Shown here in pieces: positions 11,500 to 22,919 of a stretch of DNA of 64,000 nt (position 1 is the stretch's first letter; each line of letters opens with the position of its first letter). The stretch is from positions 344,511,375 to 344,575,374 of the forward strand of contig JAVHZZ010000003.1 in NCBI GenBank assembly GCA_036250195.1, given 5' to 3'. Made by a program: the position numbers and the translations under genes. The notes under the pieces were generated by a model. The model was not told the DNA's origin. It did not search any database and saw only the letters and a list, made by a program, of their open reading frames with translations. This DNA comes from Mixophyes australis. Taxonomy: Eukaryota; Chordata; Amphibia; Anura; Limnodynastidae.

Positions 11500-13380
11500 T
11501 AATGATGATTTTATAATGATAATCCAAATTTTATAATGTGATAAATTACCTACTGGTGGTTAAAGATCGCTGGGGTCTAAAAAGAAAGAGGTGTACACTT
11601 ATGTACAATAAGACAATAGAAAATAGAGACCGCACTAATGAGCCATTAAACCACTGTGTGTAACCCAAAATAACAGAATTATAAAATGGTCAATGCATAT
11701 AGTCGCACCAATTTAGTTAAAATAAATAAATTAGTTTGTTTATTGTAAAATCATATAAGAGACAACCCAGAGTTAGGCTCAAATATAACAAAAAAAAACA
11801 AAAAAACAAACAAAAAAAAAAATCTCATAAGCACATCAATGACAATTAAAACTAAAAAGCCTTACATAAATCCTCTATTTTTCTCTCAGGACTAAGTACA
11901 ATAGAAGCAAGAGACATCTAAAAACCAACTGAATGGCACTAGTAATCGTAACAGATCCTTTAGGAATTCACGAGTACCGAATTAATCCTAATGAACCCAA
12001 CTTTATGTTTTAGAAAGAAGGAAATCCCTGCTTAGTGAACAAGTGCAGACACCTGTGCAAATTTAGATTCTTTCATAATTGGCCTGGTTGAAAGATTATA
12101 TGGTACTTTCCTAACATATCACTCCTTTTTCCCATTTTGGGGATATGGCTTTCTTAAGAAAGGTTCACAATTTTGTTTTTGACTTCCCCTCTGAACATTA
12201 GGTTAAAAGTCCTTGGTATCACAGCACATTAAAGAGAATGGAAAATATATTTGTTCCTCCGCTGGGCCTCTGTACGTGAAGATGACAGATAGATTAAATT
12301 AATGTACGCTTAAAAGGAACCCGAAGGGCTGTCCCTTCACTTTCCTACTATACTCTCCCTACTTCCCTTACTTCTTTGCTGGATTTTTCTTTTTCTCTTA
12401 TATAGATACGTAAATGTTACTGGCTACATACTTCGTATCACAACCCTGCTGATTTGCATCAATCTCGGTCTGATATATATATATATATATATTTCAAAAA
12501 CTAGTTGGGAACCTTACTGTTACTACTGTGAAATGTTACAAATATAACCTGTTAGATTTCCCCAAATCACCCAAAAAAAAATTAAAACACAAAACAAAAA
12601 AAACAAACCACAAAAAGAATCAAGTCTGCATGTTCTAGGATTAAGGGAAACAAAGAGAGTTTGGTACTGGGTTGGAATAACTTCTTGGTTTAAGAAGTCT
12701 TGTATTTTTGTTCTTATTTATTTACTCATCTGTCTTGGATCTTAACAGATATTGCTGCACTCGGAAAAGGGGCTTGGTAAGGTCAATAGTTATTTTAACA
12801 GAAGTGGCTATGAAGATATTTGTCCTACCTCATTTACATGTTGGGACAATAAGTCAGAAGGTACTAGGGCTAGGATCTCTTTCTGGAGATCTCTTTACTC
12901 TGGGCTTTTTTAAAGGACTGGGAATTTTTTGTAGTGCAGCGACAACTTCAGGCTCATTCCCTAAGACTGAAGGTAGAACTTAGAAGGTATGCTTCTCAGC
13001 ATCTGGACCAGTGACTAAAGATACAGGACGTGTGACAGGGTGCTCTATGACTTAGAAGCCTCCATGCATTACAGGAAATAACAGGACAGTTAAAAAGATC
13101 TTGAGCAACTTCCACTTCTGAATTGTTTGTTTGAAAGGCATACTATGGTGTCTGTAGCTGATGGGGAGTGCTGGAGCCATATTGCTATTTGGAGGAATTT
13201 GGGGTACCTCTTGGTAAGTTAGCTGTCATTTTAAAAACACAAAAATTATGGCCCAAAAATATGTACTCATTGTTTAGAATTAGACCACCCTATTAGCAGA
13301 TTCACCGTGAAGTGGCGGGTGGCTTTCCATACATTTGCAAATGTGTGCAACTGAGCTTTCTGTATTTTCTACAAATAGAA
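11500..13380. other. No gene recognised; simple repeats
   Basis: Mostly AT-rich. A-rich tracts lie at 11790-11822 and 12577-12615 and a (TA)n run at 12472-12491. The A-rich tracts may be tails of decayed LINEs, but no coding landmarks were found. Confidence 0.5.
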
Positions 13381-13429
13381 ATAGCAACTCCTATAGCAGT
13401 GTGTTGGGGAATTTTTCCCTGAAATAGCT

Positions 13430-13690
13430 CAAGTTGTTAACTTGGCCTACAAGTTCCCTAGATCTCACACCAATCGAGCATCTGTGAGTTATGCTGGGGA
13501 AAAAAAAAAAAAAAAGCCATGTAGACCCCACCTCGCAAATTACAGGACTAAAAGGATCTGCTGCTAATGTCTTGGACCAGATACCACAGGACACCTTCAG
13601 AATACATGCCTCGATGGGTAAGAGCTGTTTTAGTGTCATGAGGAGGAGCTACACAATATTAAGCAGGTGGGTTGAATGTTGAGACTGACC
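13430..13690 (+). mobile_element. Tc1-like transposase C-terminal remnant
   Basis: The reading SLDLTPIEHL*VMLG (13455-13500) corresponds to the SPDLNPIEHLW landmark of Tc1-like transposases. After an A15 tract it continues as IPQDTF and MPRWVRAVL..GGATQY in shifting frames up to about 13660. The stop in place of Trp and the frameshifts make it non-functional. Confidence 0.65.
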
Positions 13691-13781
13691 GGTATATATG
13701 TAACAAAATATGTATTTTTTTTCCCACAGATACACACAAGGACATAAGATACAAAAAAAATTAAATAAGCATTATGCTAAC

Positions 13782-13905
13782 CTGCTGATGTGTGAAGTGA
13801 CTGATGTAAATGCTGTGGCAGTTGAAGAAGAAACTGAGGTACATTATTGTGATCCCTGAAGAAACCTTCTGTTGCTTTAGACTGCATAACTTTGGTTTCC
13901 CACAA
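13782..13905 (-). CDS. GTF2A1L: TFIIA alpha/beta-like factor (GTF2A1L), coding exon 3
   Basis: The minus strand has a tattacag acceptor before 13905 and CAG/gttagc after 13782. The 124-nt exon begins in phase 0 with LWETKVMQSKATEGFF and ends LQLPQHLHQSLHTSA plus one base (phase 1). This follows directly on the KQLKQ end of exon 2, as in vertebrate TFIIA large subunits. The SKATE..F and LQLP..LHQ patterns resemble the testis/germ-cell paralogue GTF2A1L more than ubiquitous GTF2A1. The product would pair with TFIIA gamma to stabilise TBP on promoters. The donor gttagc is weak. No following exon was recognised at lower coordinates. Clean splice boundaries and absence of joined exons argue against a retrocopy. 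Confidence 0.88.
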
Positions 13906-14664
13906 CTGTAATACACAAAACGTGCCAATGAATGAAAGAGCATGCAGAAATAATGTAACAAAAATTAGATGACAATATATTTATAAAAAGAAAAAAATAA
14001 GTCATACAAATTACGCAAACTCATCACAACAACACATTTTAAGAATACGTACAAGAATTACCAGCTTAAAAACCTGCACCCCATTTTGCTCTCTACAGTG
14101 TCAAGTTGGCAGAAATCTAAATTCCTCGCTGGGGATGAATTACCAGATGTGGAAATTACTGTGTATTTTCTAGTTGCCCTGGAGAACATTGACCTGAGGA
14201 TATAGTAATGTGCCACCATAAGCAACCAGCTGGCTGCACAGGACATTGCACCACTGGTCTCGAGCAAGCTTGAAACATAATAGGTTTTTATTTCTGAATG
14301 ACTATGCCTATTGTTCCTTTTGCTTCTATCTGGCTTTTTATTGTCATGCCCGAAGTCTGCTGTCCTAGGAAATAGAGTGCTTGTTTTAATCCTAGAGTGC
14401 AACTTGCAATGCAGAGATAGCGGTGCAAACTTCGCTTTCACAGTGTAAACGCAACACGAAAATTCATGACATTACTCATCTCCAGTATCACCTTGGTCAT
14501 AAGGAGAACATCACGCAGTCCTTATCTGAGAAGAAAAAGTTTCTTTAAACCCACATTGCTAAGACGTCCAGGGAAAACAGCCAGCAGCGAGGGTCCTTTT
14601 ACAATGCAAACTGACTACATGTTGCTGGGCATTTTTTCTGTGGCAAAAGGGTATTGCTGCTACA
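13906..14664. other. Intron 2 sequence, nothing recognised
   Basis: Part of the roughly 16.2-kb intron between the second and third GTF2A1L exons. No exon-like segment or known repeat is evident before the LTR. Confidence 0.5.
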
Positions 14665-15316
14665 TGTCAGGCGCCATCCCCGCAGTTGCTAGTGATGGCC
14701 ACCCGACTCCTTCCTGCCACTCACGTATCCCTATGCAATGGGATATGAGAATTTCCATCCAGCTTCCCCGTCCTGCGTACATGTGCACCAGCTCCATTCC
14801 CGTTGCTTAGCAGCGGAGACGCTCTCCTTGTTAGTGTCGGTGGCCAGTGATGTCACTGACCGCCAGGAGCAACCAATCAGCAGGTTCCAGCCACTAAAAC
14901 TTTACTCTGGCACTCTAATGGTGCCAGAGTATTAGGCTCACACCTCTACTCCAGCTTTCCCATTACCTGCATCCCTCTGTTCCTGGCTTGATTCGGCTTT
15001 GTTTGACCTTTCATTTGGATTCTGATTTGGCGTTTCACATTTCCTATAGCATTATCTCGGCTTCCCTGAACACTCTTGTATCCTGATTTTGTACCGCGTT
15101 ACCTCTCTGGTTTTGACCTCAGCGTTCCTGACTATCCGCTGTTCACCCCTATGTCGTCGGTGACTGTCTTGAAGAACCGCTACCTGAGCATCCCTTGCGG
15201 CCAAGTCCATACTGCCCTGCAGGGGTCCCTGGTGAAAACCAGGGTTGTGTTAAGAATATGCGCCCCTGTAAAGTAGCACTAATACCGACAGACTCATCTC
15301 CTTCAAGCTTGTGACA
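14665..15316 (+). mobile_element. Solo-LTR-like element, copy A
   Basis: Begins tgtcaggcgcc and ends gtgaca (TG...CA), flanked by ctaca on the left and ctata on the right, a 4/5 match to a 5-bp target duplication. It is the same family as the LTR at 59967-60611: same start, CCAAT box (ccaatcag, about 14874), a conserved hairpin (14905-14929), and the ggtccctggtgaaaaccagg segment near 15225-15243. No internal retrotransposon region adjoins it. Confidence 0.75.
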
Positions 15317-16289
15317 CTATACTCTGAAGAAAATATGTTTGGCACTGCTGGTACATTCTGGGTGGTACGTGTTCTGCAAGCACACCCTTAACAATATTGT
15401 ACATCACCTTCTGCACACCACAAATTTGCTGCCTAACTTTTGGTGAAGTTTGTCAAAGCCTAATATAAGCAGTTTCATTAAATAATGCTTTTTAAATGCT
15501 GCTCAAAAGAATACAGAACAGTCAGTAAAAACAAAATAGAAATATGGAAGGAACAAGCAAGCTTGAATTGGCAATTACAGTTACAAGGGTAGACAATGAT
15601 TAGCTCCATGGCTAAGCCGCCCACTGAAGAGGGTTTTGTACAATGAAAACATGGTAGCAGTGACTTCATTTTCTTCTGGTGTATTTGAAAACTATTAATC
15701 AAATATATTGCGGATTTCATACTTGAATTACACAAACTTACCTAAAATATATTGCATTTGTTACAACTGCATCTAAAAATACAAACTGCAGTCCTAATCC
15801 AGGTGTAACATCCACCTTATACTCAATTAATTGTAACAAAACAAATACTGCTTAAAGCTAAATGTTTTGTAGTTATTTTCTCCCCCCCCCCCCCCCCAAA
15901 ATATATTCTCAATATTTTTATTTTTGGGAATTTCACATATTCCAAATTTTCATAGATTACAAGAATGCTCTATTACAAATAAAGACAAATTTAAATTAAG
16001 ACATCGATTAACAAGGGTTGGGCTATTTTATATTAAAAGTTAACAAATCGTGAGTATATTTTATGTGTTTTTACTAGTCCGATTTTCACTATAATATGGG
16101 AAACCCAAGCTTACTGTCCCCAGTGAACCAGTCACTGGTGTTGGTTGGTTAGGAATTTAGCGGTCAAATATAGTGAGACTATGCTGTCCGTTTTAGATTT
16201 ATGTATTTATTACCGTCACTTTCCCATTCAATACAATGGGGTATCTAAATGCAAGTAATTTCTTCCCTGTCCTAATGCTGCTGTTGCTT
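15317..16289. other. Intron 2 sequence; poly-C tract
   Basis: AT-rich with a C16-like homopolymer at about 15882-15897. No gene or repeat family recognised. Confidence 0.5.
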
Positions 16290-16747
16290 TCTACCACCAC
16301 TTTGCACCCACGGAGCTCCAAACCCCAAATCTGGCACTCCTTACAGGCTTGCTATCTATAAAAGTGCTGACATTCTGCAGTGCTAATGGAGAAAATACAG
16401 CTCAGACGATGACTACATCCACAATTTATTCCTGTCTTCTTAATACACTGTCCACTCTTTCACCAAACCTACTGCAAATCCCTAATCTCCATCCTATCTA
16501 AATCTCCACCTCCTCTTCGTCTCCTCACTTCTCTTCCCTCCACCACCACCCACCCCTTTTCACTCACCACTCCCGACTTTGCCAATTACTTTAAAAGGCA
16601 AGGTTGACACCATCCTCCACAAAGTCCCCTCCCATTAGAACCACCCTCCCATCCACAATCAAATCCACTATCCCTGCCACCCTCAGTTCGTCCCCTCAAG
16701 TAACAGAGTCTGAGATCCTCACTATCTTCCCATCACTTTCCTCTAGT

Positions 16748-17146
16748 CGTCAAACCTTCAAGCTTTCTCCCAAAAAACCACCTCTTCAGGCAAGATTAAT
16801 AATATTCCTCAACCACCCTCTTAATTTCCCTAGGTTACCCTATTACCATCCTCTACACAGTTAACATAAGACAACCCTGTGACCATCATTGCTGTGTAAC
16901 TGGATCATACAGGCCACTAAGTACTTTTAGCTTTGAATTCTAGCTGAACTAATATGTAGCACTTACCCTCATGTATCATCAAACTCCCATTGTCCCATAG
17001 ATTACAAGCTTGCGGGCAAGGCCTTCTTACCTCTCTGTCTGTATGTATTACCCAGTATCGTTTTATTATGGTGTTTGTTCCTAATTGTAAAGCGCTACAG
17101 AATTTGTTGGCGCTATATAAATAAATGTTGATTATGATGATCTCTC
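16748..17146 (+). mobile_element. L2-type 3' end nested in the older L2
   Basis: A C-terminal reading like QTFKLSPKKPPLQA (for FK..LK..L) is followed by a 3' UTR with tgtattacccagtatcg, gtaaagcgctacagaattt and the terminal ggcgctatataaataaatg, then a gatgatg-type tail. The surrounding older L2 reads from SSS directly to STCPLDP when this piece is removed, supporting insertion of a 5'-truncated copy. Confidence 0.65.
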
Positions 17147-17385
17147 TACCTGTCCCCTGGATCCTGTTCCCTCCCAAATCCTCTACCCCAACGCTTGCCT
17201 GCACCAACTCCAGCTCTTCAATTTATCCATCTGCACTGAAATCTCCTCCACCTTCTAAAACATGCTCACATCTCCCCTTTTTTCAAGAAACAATCTATTG
17301 ACCTTACATCTCTCTCTCTCTGCCACCCCACGTCTATACTCCCTTTTACTTAAACTTCTTGAATGGCTTGTCTAAAACCACCTTA

Positions 17386-17907
17386 TACCGCTTTCATACT
17401 GCCGCCGCGGCAGTATCCCGGGTTTTTCAAGCCGGGTTTTTGCCGGGGCTCGGAGCGTCCCAGCTCAGAAACACCATTCATACTGCACCTCGGACACGGG
17501 AATTTCCCGGGTTGACCCCATTCATACTGCACAAGTCTGTGCCCTGGCAATTTGTGGGAGTCATCACCAGAGCAGTTTTCATTGGCTGAAAAATTTCTCC
17601 ATTTCTCCTAAACTCCTTCTCGAATCTTCCACGGGCTCCCACCGATGACATCATCCTCCAGAGACAGGCAGACAGCCAATCAGCTTGTTTTCTGTGCAAC
17701 CCGGGTTGAAAAACCCGGGTTGCACCATTCATAGTGCAGGCAACCCGGGTCCGACCCGGGAATTACCCCTCGATAAATCCCGGGTTGAAGACCCGGGTTT
17801 TTAGACCCGGGATTTTTGACTTGTACCATTCATACTGCACAAAGACCCGGGTCGTTTGAGCTCGCCCCGGCAAAAACCCAGGATTTTGGTGCAGTATGAA
17901 TGGGGTA
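17386..17907. mobile_element. 522-bp MITE with TTA target duplication
   Basis: Terminal inverted repeats taccgctttcatactgc and gcagtatgaatggggta are flanked by TTA on both sides (17383-17385, 17908-17910), a 3-bp duplication of PIF/Harbinger type. The inside is GC-rich and full of cccgggtt(t) palindromes, and cattcatactgcac-like motifs recur at 17475, 17519, 17725 and 17827. No transposase. It interrupts the L2 reading, which resumes exactly at its right end. Confidence 0.8.
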
Positions 17908-18190
17908 TTACTTACTTTGTCTCCACCCTCTGCAGTCTGGCTTACGCCCTGTTCTCTCCACTGACATGGTCTTCACCAAAAAGTGACCAATGGCCGACTA
18001 GTTTAGTTGAGTCTAAGGTCACTTTTCCCTTTTCATACTCCTTGACTGCTCACACGCTTTCTATACCCTCTTTTTGTCGCCCTCTGCTCTTCTCTCCCTA
18101 CACCACCTTTCTTCGTAAACTCACACACTCCTTCAGCCTCCACTATTACCTCTACGCAAACAATACCCACATCTACCTTTTCTTTAGATA

Positions 18191-19165
18191 AATGGTTACC
18201 CAAGCAATAAATGGCTGCAGCATTTTACTTCCAAAGAAGAAAAAGAAAAATGTTTTGTGAAGGTATGGAGAGATGACCAACCCATGCTTTACAGAGATCT
18301 TCTGCTAAGGACTGACTGAACCTTACATGCCCACAAGGCTGCCAACACCCTCATCAAATGCACCTTCAGGAGTTAAGACGCCTTATGGCCATTCCTGTTG
18401 TATGCCTTTGCAATGCCCTCCCTGACCCATCTTGCTAGAGTATGTTTGGACAGAGCATGCCCTTGATGGGATCCTGTAGGATTCGGTTTCCTGAATTCTT
18501 TGTTCTAGAGAGATATAAAAAATGGCACTGACAAGATTAAAGGTATGTAATCTTTCTTCGCTGTTGTTAATTGACTGTAGGCAGAGAAACAGAAAAATAA
18601 TCTTTTGATCGATATGAAAAGTGGAAGCTACACTGGTTAGGATTCCAGGATTGGTTCGCAATAATACTTCATCACTATAGATAACCAGAAAAGGCCACAA
18701 AAAAAATAAACCAAGGGTATACATATATACATACACACACACGTTAATTATTAAAAACTATTGATCAAAAAAAGTCCAAATGTAGCAGATGTCTGGAGGG
18801 TACTGCTATACCCAAGACACCAAGAACACTATGGTTATACAGCTTGAGCTATTTTACAACTAGCATATTAAAGACTGACCTTATTTTGGAACCTCCATGA
18901 AAGTGAAATCCCTAATATTCAATTGGACAACCTATGTGTACTGGCGAGACTCAAGATCAGAGTAAAACGCATCTGTTGGATTTTAGCTAATACCGAGGGG
19001 ACACTTTCAAGTTTATATCTCGCCACCACTCTTACTATGCTCATCAGCAGAAAGCCTGTATATACTTGAGTGGATAGCAATACATTGAGAAGAAATTGTA
19101 AGAATCAACCCGGAATTGTATGTTTATTATAGTATTTAGTGAGATCATTTATATAATGAATTTAT
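18191..19165. other. Intron 2 sequence, nothing recognised
   Basis: No convincing coding signal, RNA gene or repeat family; a short (CA)n run at about 18731-18741. Confidence 0.45.
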
Positions 19166-19167
19166 CA

Positions 19168-19450
19168 TGCCTCACAGCGTTGGTGTCATGCGTTCAATTC
19201 CCGACCAAGGCCTTTTCTGTGTGGAGTTTACATGTTCTCCCTGTGTTTGCGAGGGTTTCATCCGGGTGCTCCAGTTTCCTCCCACACTCCAAAAATATAC
19301 TCGTAGGTTAATTGGCTGCTATCAAAATTGACCCTAGTCTCTCTGTGTCAGGGAATTTAGACTGTAAGCTCCAATGGGGCAGAGACTGATGGGAATGAGT
19401 GCTCTGTACAGCGCAGTGGAATCAGTGGCGCTATATAAATAGATGATGAA
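19168..19450 (+). mobile_element. tRNA-like SINE, 5'-truncated
   Basis: Contains a box B-like gcgttcaattccc (about 19190-19202), the conserved body tgtgtggagtttacatgttc, cctcccacactccaaaaata and ggttaattggctgct, and ends in ggcgctatataaata plus gatgatgaa. The tail resembles the 3' end of the L2 copies in this window, suggesting the SINE borrows L2 machinery. A fuller copy is at 56441-56777. Confidence 0.75.
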
Positions 19451-19512
19451 ATCTGAATTTTCTAAATAGTGTTTTTGGACCATCTGTATCACACTAAAAA
19501 TCTATGCCGATT

Positions 19513-19551
19513 AGTTATGCTGTTTATTTAGAATATATAAACAGCATAACT
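19513..19551. repeat. Perfect 14-bp inverted repeat
   Basis: agttatgctgttta at 19513-19526 and its exact complement at 19538-19551 are separated by 11 nt. Confidence 0.8.
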
Positions 19552-19984
19552 TTAGCAGATGTGTCTAGAATACAATTACACTTCTACAATTATATTTTAA
19601 ACAGTTCACTGCTCATCACATTTTAAAGATTAAGTTATATTGAATATATATATATATGTACTGAAAGAATATCATGTATTTTGCTTTTGAAGAATTATCT
19701 AGTGTATTAGTAATGAGTGAATTAGTGCATCTTTATTTCTTATGACATTACATGTGTTTAAGATTGAGATATTTTATGTTATTTATGATTGATCTGTTTT
19801 CCTTTTATTGGTTGTATTATGGTTATATGTTTAAATAGATTTATTAAATTTTATGTATTTTTTGGATGGTGGTCACAATTCTTCAGGCGCTCTTATTTCT
19901 GTTTGTTTATATTGAGTCCATCTGTGTAGAACTGCAAAGTTTAATTAGTCCTTACATCATAAGACATGTAATTTCCAGACAGAT

Positions 19985-20690
19985 TTGATTACTACTAGAA
20001 ATAACACCTTAAGTTTGACCCACTCGAAGGGAAAATCCTGTAAGGGCTCAAAGGGGTCAGTTAAGCCACTGGACAAGAATGAGATCCCAAAAAGCCACAA
20101 AAGGATTCATGCAAGGCTGAATTATCTTTACTGCCTGAAAAAAAATAAAAAAAATAAAAATAAAGAAATAAGATCACCCAAAGCCAATCAAAAGAAAACA
20201 TTAACCTGGACCTGCATAGTACAGTAGTGACACCTACGCCCTTGTTGAAGTCTTCTTGAAGAAAATCTAGAATATGTGGGATGCTAGCAGATGAAGGATC
20301 CTCTAGCCTGTGTTTGCACCACCCAATGAACGTCTTCCAAATCCTATAGTACACCAGTGAAGGATTTAGTTTAGTGATTGCAGTGCTTGAGGGAGCACTT
20401 CAATTACCTTTTCAGAAACTCACTTGTGCCTCAGCACCAACTGTTCAATTTCCACACCATCAAAGAGAGGGCATTCAGATTTAGATGAAGAACTGGCCTC
20501 TCGTGCAGAAGATCTGGTAGGATGGTATAGGTTAATGCTGTTGGCCGCTGCAAACCATGGGGGACAAAATGGAAAAATTGCTATGACCTTGACTGCCTCT
20601 CTCCGGATCTTCCGTAGAATGCCACAATCAGAAAAAAAATAAAAAGGAGAAAATACATACCCCAGCTCGAAATCACTTTGCATTATCTAT
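19985..20690 (-). mobile_element. DIRS-like remnant: RT/RNase H end and recombinase start
   Basis: On the minus strand, KIRREAVKVIAIFPFCPPWF (about 20620-20560) and PLFDGVEIEQLVL (about 20470-20430) correspond to the end of the DIRS pol. They are followed by RIWKTFIGWCKHRLEDPSSA (about 20345-20285) and PHILDFLQEDFNKGVGVTT (about 20280-20225), the N-terminal core-binding part of a DIRS-type tyrosine recombinase. The catalytic half of the recombinase is not recognisable. PLFDGVEIE matches PLFDGMEIE in the copy at 7480-8880, so both belong to one family. Confidence 0.72.
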
Positions 20691-22048
20691 TCCTTCTACC
20701 TTTGTGCCCATGTAGAAGAACTGGGCAACCTTGGTGTACCCAGCTTTTGTTAGATCAATTTGGTAAAGCCCAAACTTACTGATAGTAATTGGAAAACCTT
20801 TTCAGATGGAAGGATGGCTCCGACACTGGCTGACATAATATGCTACGTGGTTGTCTTTGCTTGCCATGTGAAATGAAGAAAAGGATATAAAGTTGTATTC
20901 TGCCTTGGCCCACACTGATGTCTAATTCAAGATAATACAGTAATAAAAACATTTCTTTATCTTCTAAGAAAACTATACTATACACATGAAATTGGATATA
21001 TCCCTGCAATCCCCATGACTTCATAGGGGGGATAACATAGCAGGTCTCTTAACAATGGTTAATTTTGAAACTTTTCTCTCTTGGAAATGGTTAATGAGTT
21101 TTAAACAGGAGCTGGTGCTATATAGTTGTGACTGCAGGCTTTATTTTCAAGGATATTTTTCTGAAAAGTTAATCCTATGATGAAGTTGCTCTTATATCAG
21201 AGATGAAATTAGTCCGGAAATTAGACTTTATTGTACCTATGAGATCTGCAGTTTAACATCTACTCAAGCTCTGTATGGACTACATTATTTTCAGACGGAA
21301 ATCATAATGGAATCCGGTTAGTTAGTGTGTATTAAGGATACCAACAGCAACACACCCAAGGCAGACTTGAGTATATTTTACCACACCAAAGCCAGGTTAA
21401 ACAACTAGTTCCCGATAAAGGGTTTCAGAAATAAGCCAAGTTGAGTTTTTCGGACAAAGAGCCACTCCAACACTAAATATAGGCATTGTGAATGCGGATC
21501 CACACTGTTGTTGAGCCTGGTTTGCCAACCACCTTTTTTTGTCTGGAAATTGCGGAACCCAGTAATAACTATATTTTATATACTTATCCGATATGCATTA
21601 TCTTACCATACAATCTTATAGTGGGAGTATTCTTTTGAATAACTTGTTTTATATTGTTAGTTTCGGACATTAAATTACTACTATTGTTTTCAATTCAAAT
21701 CTACAAGGATACACAATATGTGTCTGGAACTACGAAAAAGAAAAATTCTATAGATGAACTAAATATTAAGCATTCTCATAATATATGGTGTGAGAGACTG
21801 GAAGCAGATTATTGAATACAGAGTTTGTCCAAGTTCTGTTGCACAATTATATTTATATATAATACATCAAACTTCATTATAATAAGTTTTAAACATTATT
21901 TGCAGATACATAGGAGATATTTTTTGTTTTATGCTGTATGAAAAAGAGTAAGATATTCTAGCAAACTGTTATTTACAAGTGTTTTTATTGGGAATTTATT
22001 GGATTCTACAATGAACAGCAAAGTGCAGTGGTAAATGTGTTTTTATTG
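20691..22048. other. Intron 2 sequence, nothing recognised
   Basis: AT-rich, no convincing coding pattern. It lies between two DIRS-like pieces in the same orientation and could be decayed internal sequence of one element, but no landmark supports that. Confidence 0.45.
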
Positions 22049-22050
22049 TA

Positions 22051-22729
22051 CAGTCATGGCCAAAAGTTTTGAGAATGACACAAGTATTGGTTTTCACAAA
22101 GTTTGCTGCTTCAGTGTTTTTAGATCTTTTTGTCAGATGTTGCTATGGTATATTGAAGTAAAGTTACAAACATTTCATATGTGCCAAAGACTTTTGTTGA
22201 ATCCTTCTTCACAACTATTGAACCTCTCTCCTTGAAGTTCTTGATGATCCGATAAATGGTTGATTTAGGTGCAATCTAGCAGCAATATCCTTGCCTGTGA
22301 AGCCCTTTTTGTGCAAAGCAATGATGACTGCACATGTTTCCTTGCAGGTAACCATGGTTAACAGAGAAAGAACAATGATTTCAAGCCCCACTCTCCTTTT
22401 AAAGCGTCCAGTCTGTTATTCTAACTCAATCAGCATGACAGAGTGATCTCCAGCCTTAACCTCGTCATCACTCTCACCTGTGTTAACAGGAGAATCACTG
22501 ACCTGATGTCAGCTGGTCCTTTTGTGGCATGGCTGAAATGCAGTGGAAATGTTTTTGAGATAAATTTCATTATCACGGCAAAGAGGGATTTTGAAATTAA
22601 TTGCAATTCATCCCATCACTCTTCATGACATTCTGGAGTATATGCAAATTGCCATCATAAAAACTGAGGCAGCAGACTTTGTGAAAAATAAATATTTGTG
22701 TCATTTGCAAAACTTTTTGGTCATGACTG
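22051..22729 (-). mobile_element. Internally deleted Tc1/mariner-type element (679 bp)
   Basis: Long terminal inverted repeats begin cagtcatggccaaaagtttt (left) and, on the complement of the right end, cagtcatgaccaaaaagttt, with TA on both sides (22049-22050, 22730-22731). Minus-strand sequence at about 22350-22230 reads MVTCKETCAVIIALHKKGF and TGKDIAARLHLN, the N-terminal helix-turn-helix of a Tc1-like transposase. The catalytic domain is missing, so this is a non-autonomous deletion derivative. Confidence 0.85.
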
Positions 22730-22919
22730 TATTTCTTATTTTTGGGAAGCATAAGTAATTCCCATTTTCCCACAGCTGCCAACTGTTCGGCAAATTTGTC
22801 TTCAACACTTAAACCCCCATAAAGGTAACTTTAAAACATTTTTTTTTCATAGATGAGCACCACTGCCTGTTGTGAGCACTATTCATTCTGGTTGTGAAAG
22901 ACACAAATCAATTCCTCAG

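Larger units (their letters stand above)
16290..18190 (+). mobile_element. L2-type LINE remnant, interrupted twice
   Basis: Reads DFANYFKRKVDTILHKV (16573-16625), EVTESEILTIF-like up to about 16747, then STCPLDPVPSQIL-like (17150-17185). It continues after the MITE at 17386-17907 as QSGLRPVLSTDMVFTKK (17933-17985) and ends LHYYLYANNTHIYLFF (18140-18185). These are the same L2 landmarks as in the copy at 9775-10700. The YADDTQ active-site box reads YANNTH, both aspartates changed. Two later insertions split it, and rejoining the pieces restores the expected landmark order. Confidence 0.8.

Noticed and set aside
12708..12983. 91-codon plus-strand frame
   Set aside because: No convincing LINE or host landmark; length within chance in AT-rich DNA.
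1..13700. Further GTF2A1L exons on the minus strand
   Set aside because: Looked for the proline/glutamine-rich middle and the acidic C-terminal exons; nothing convincing found.
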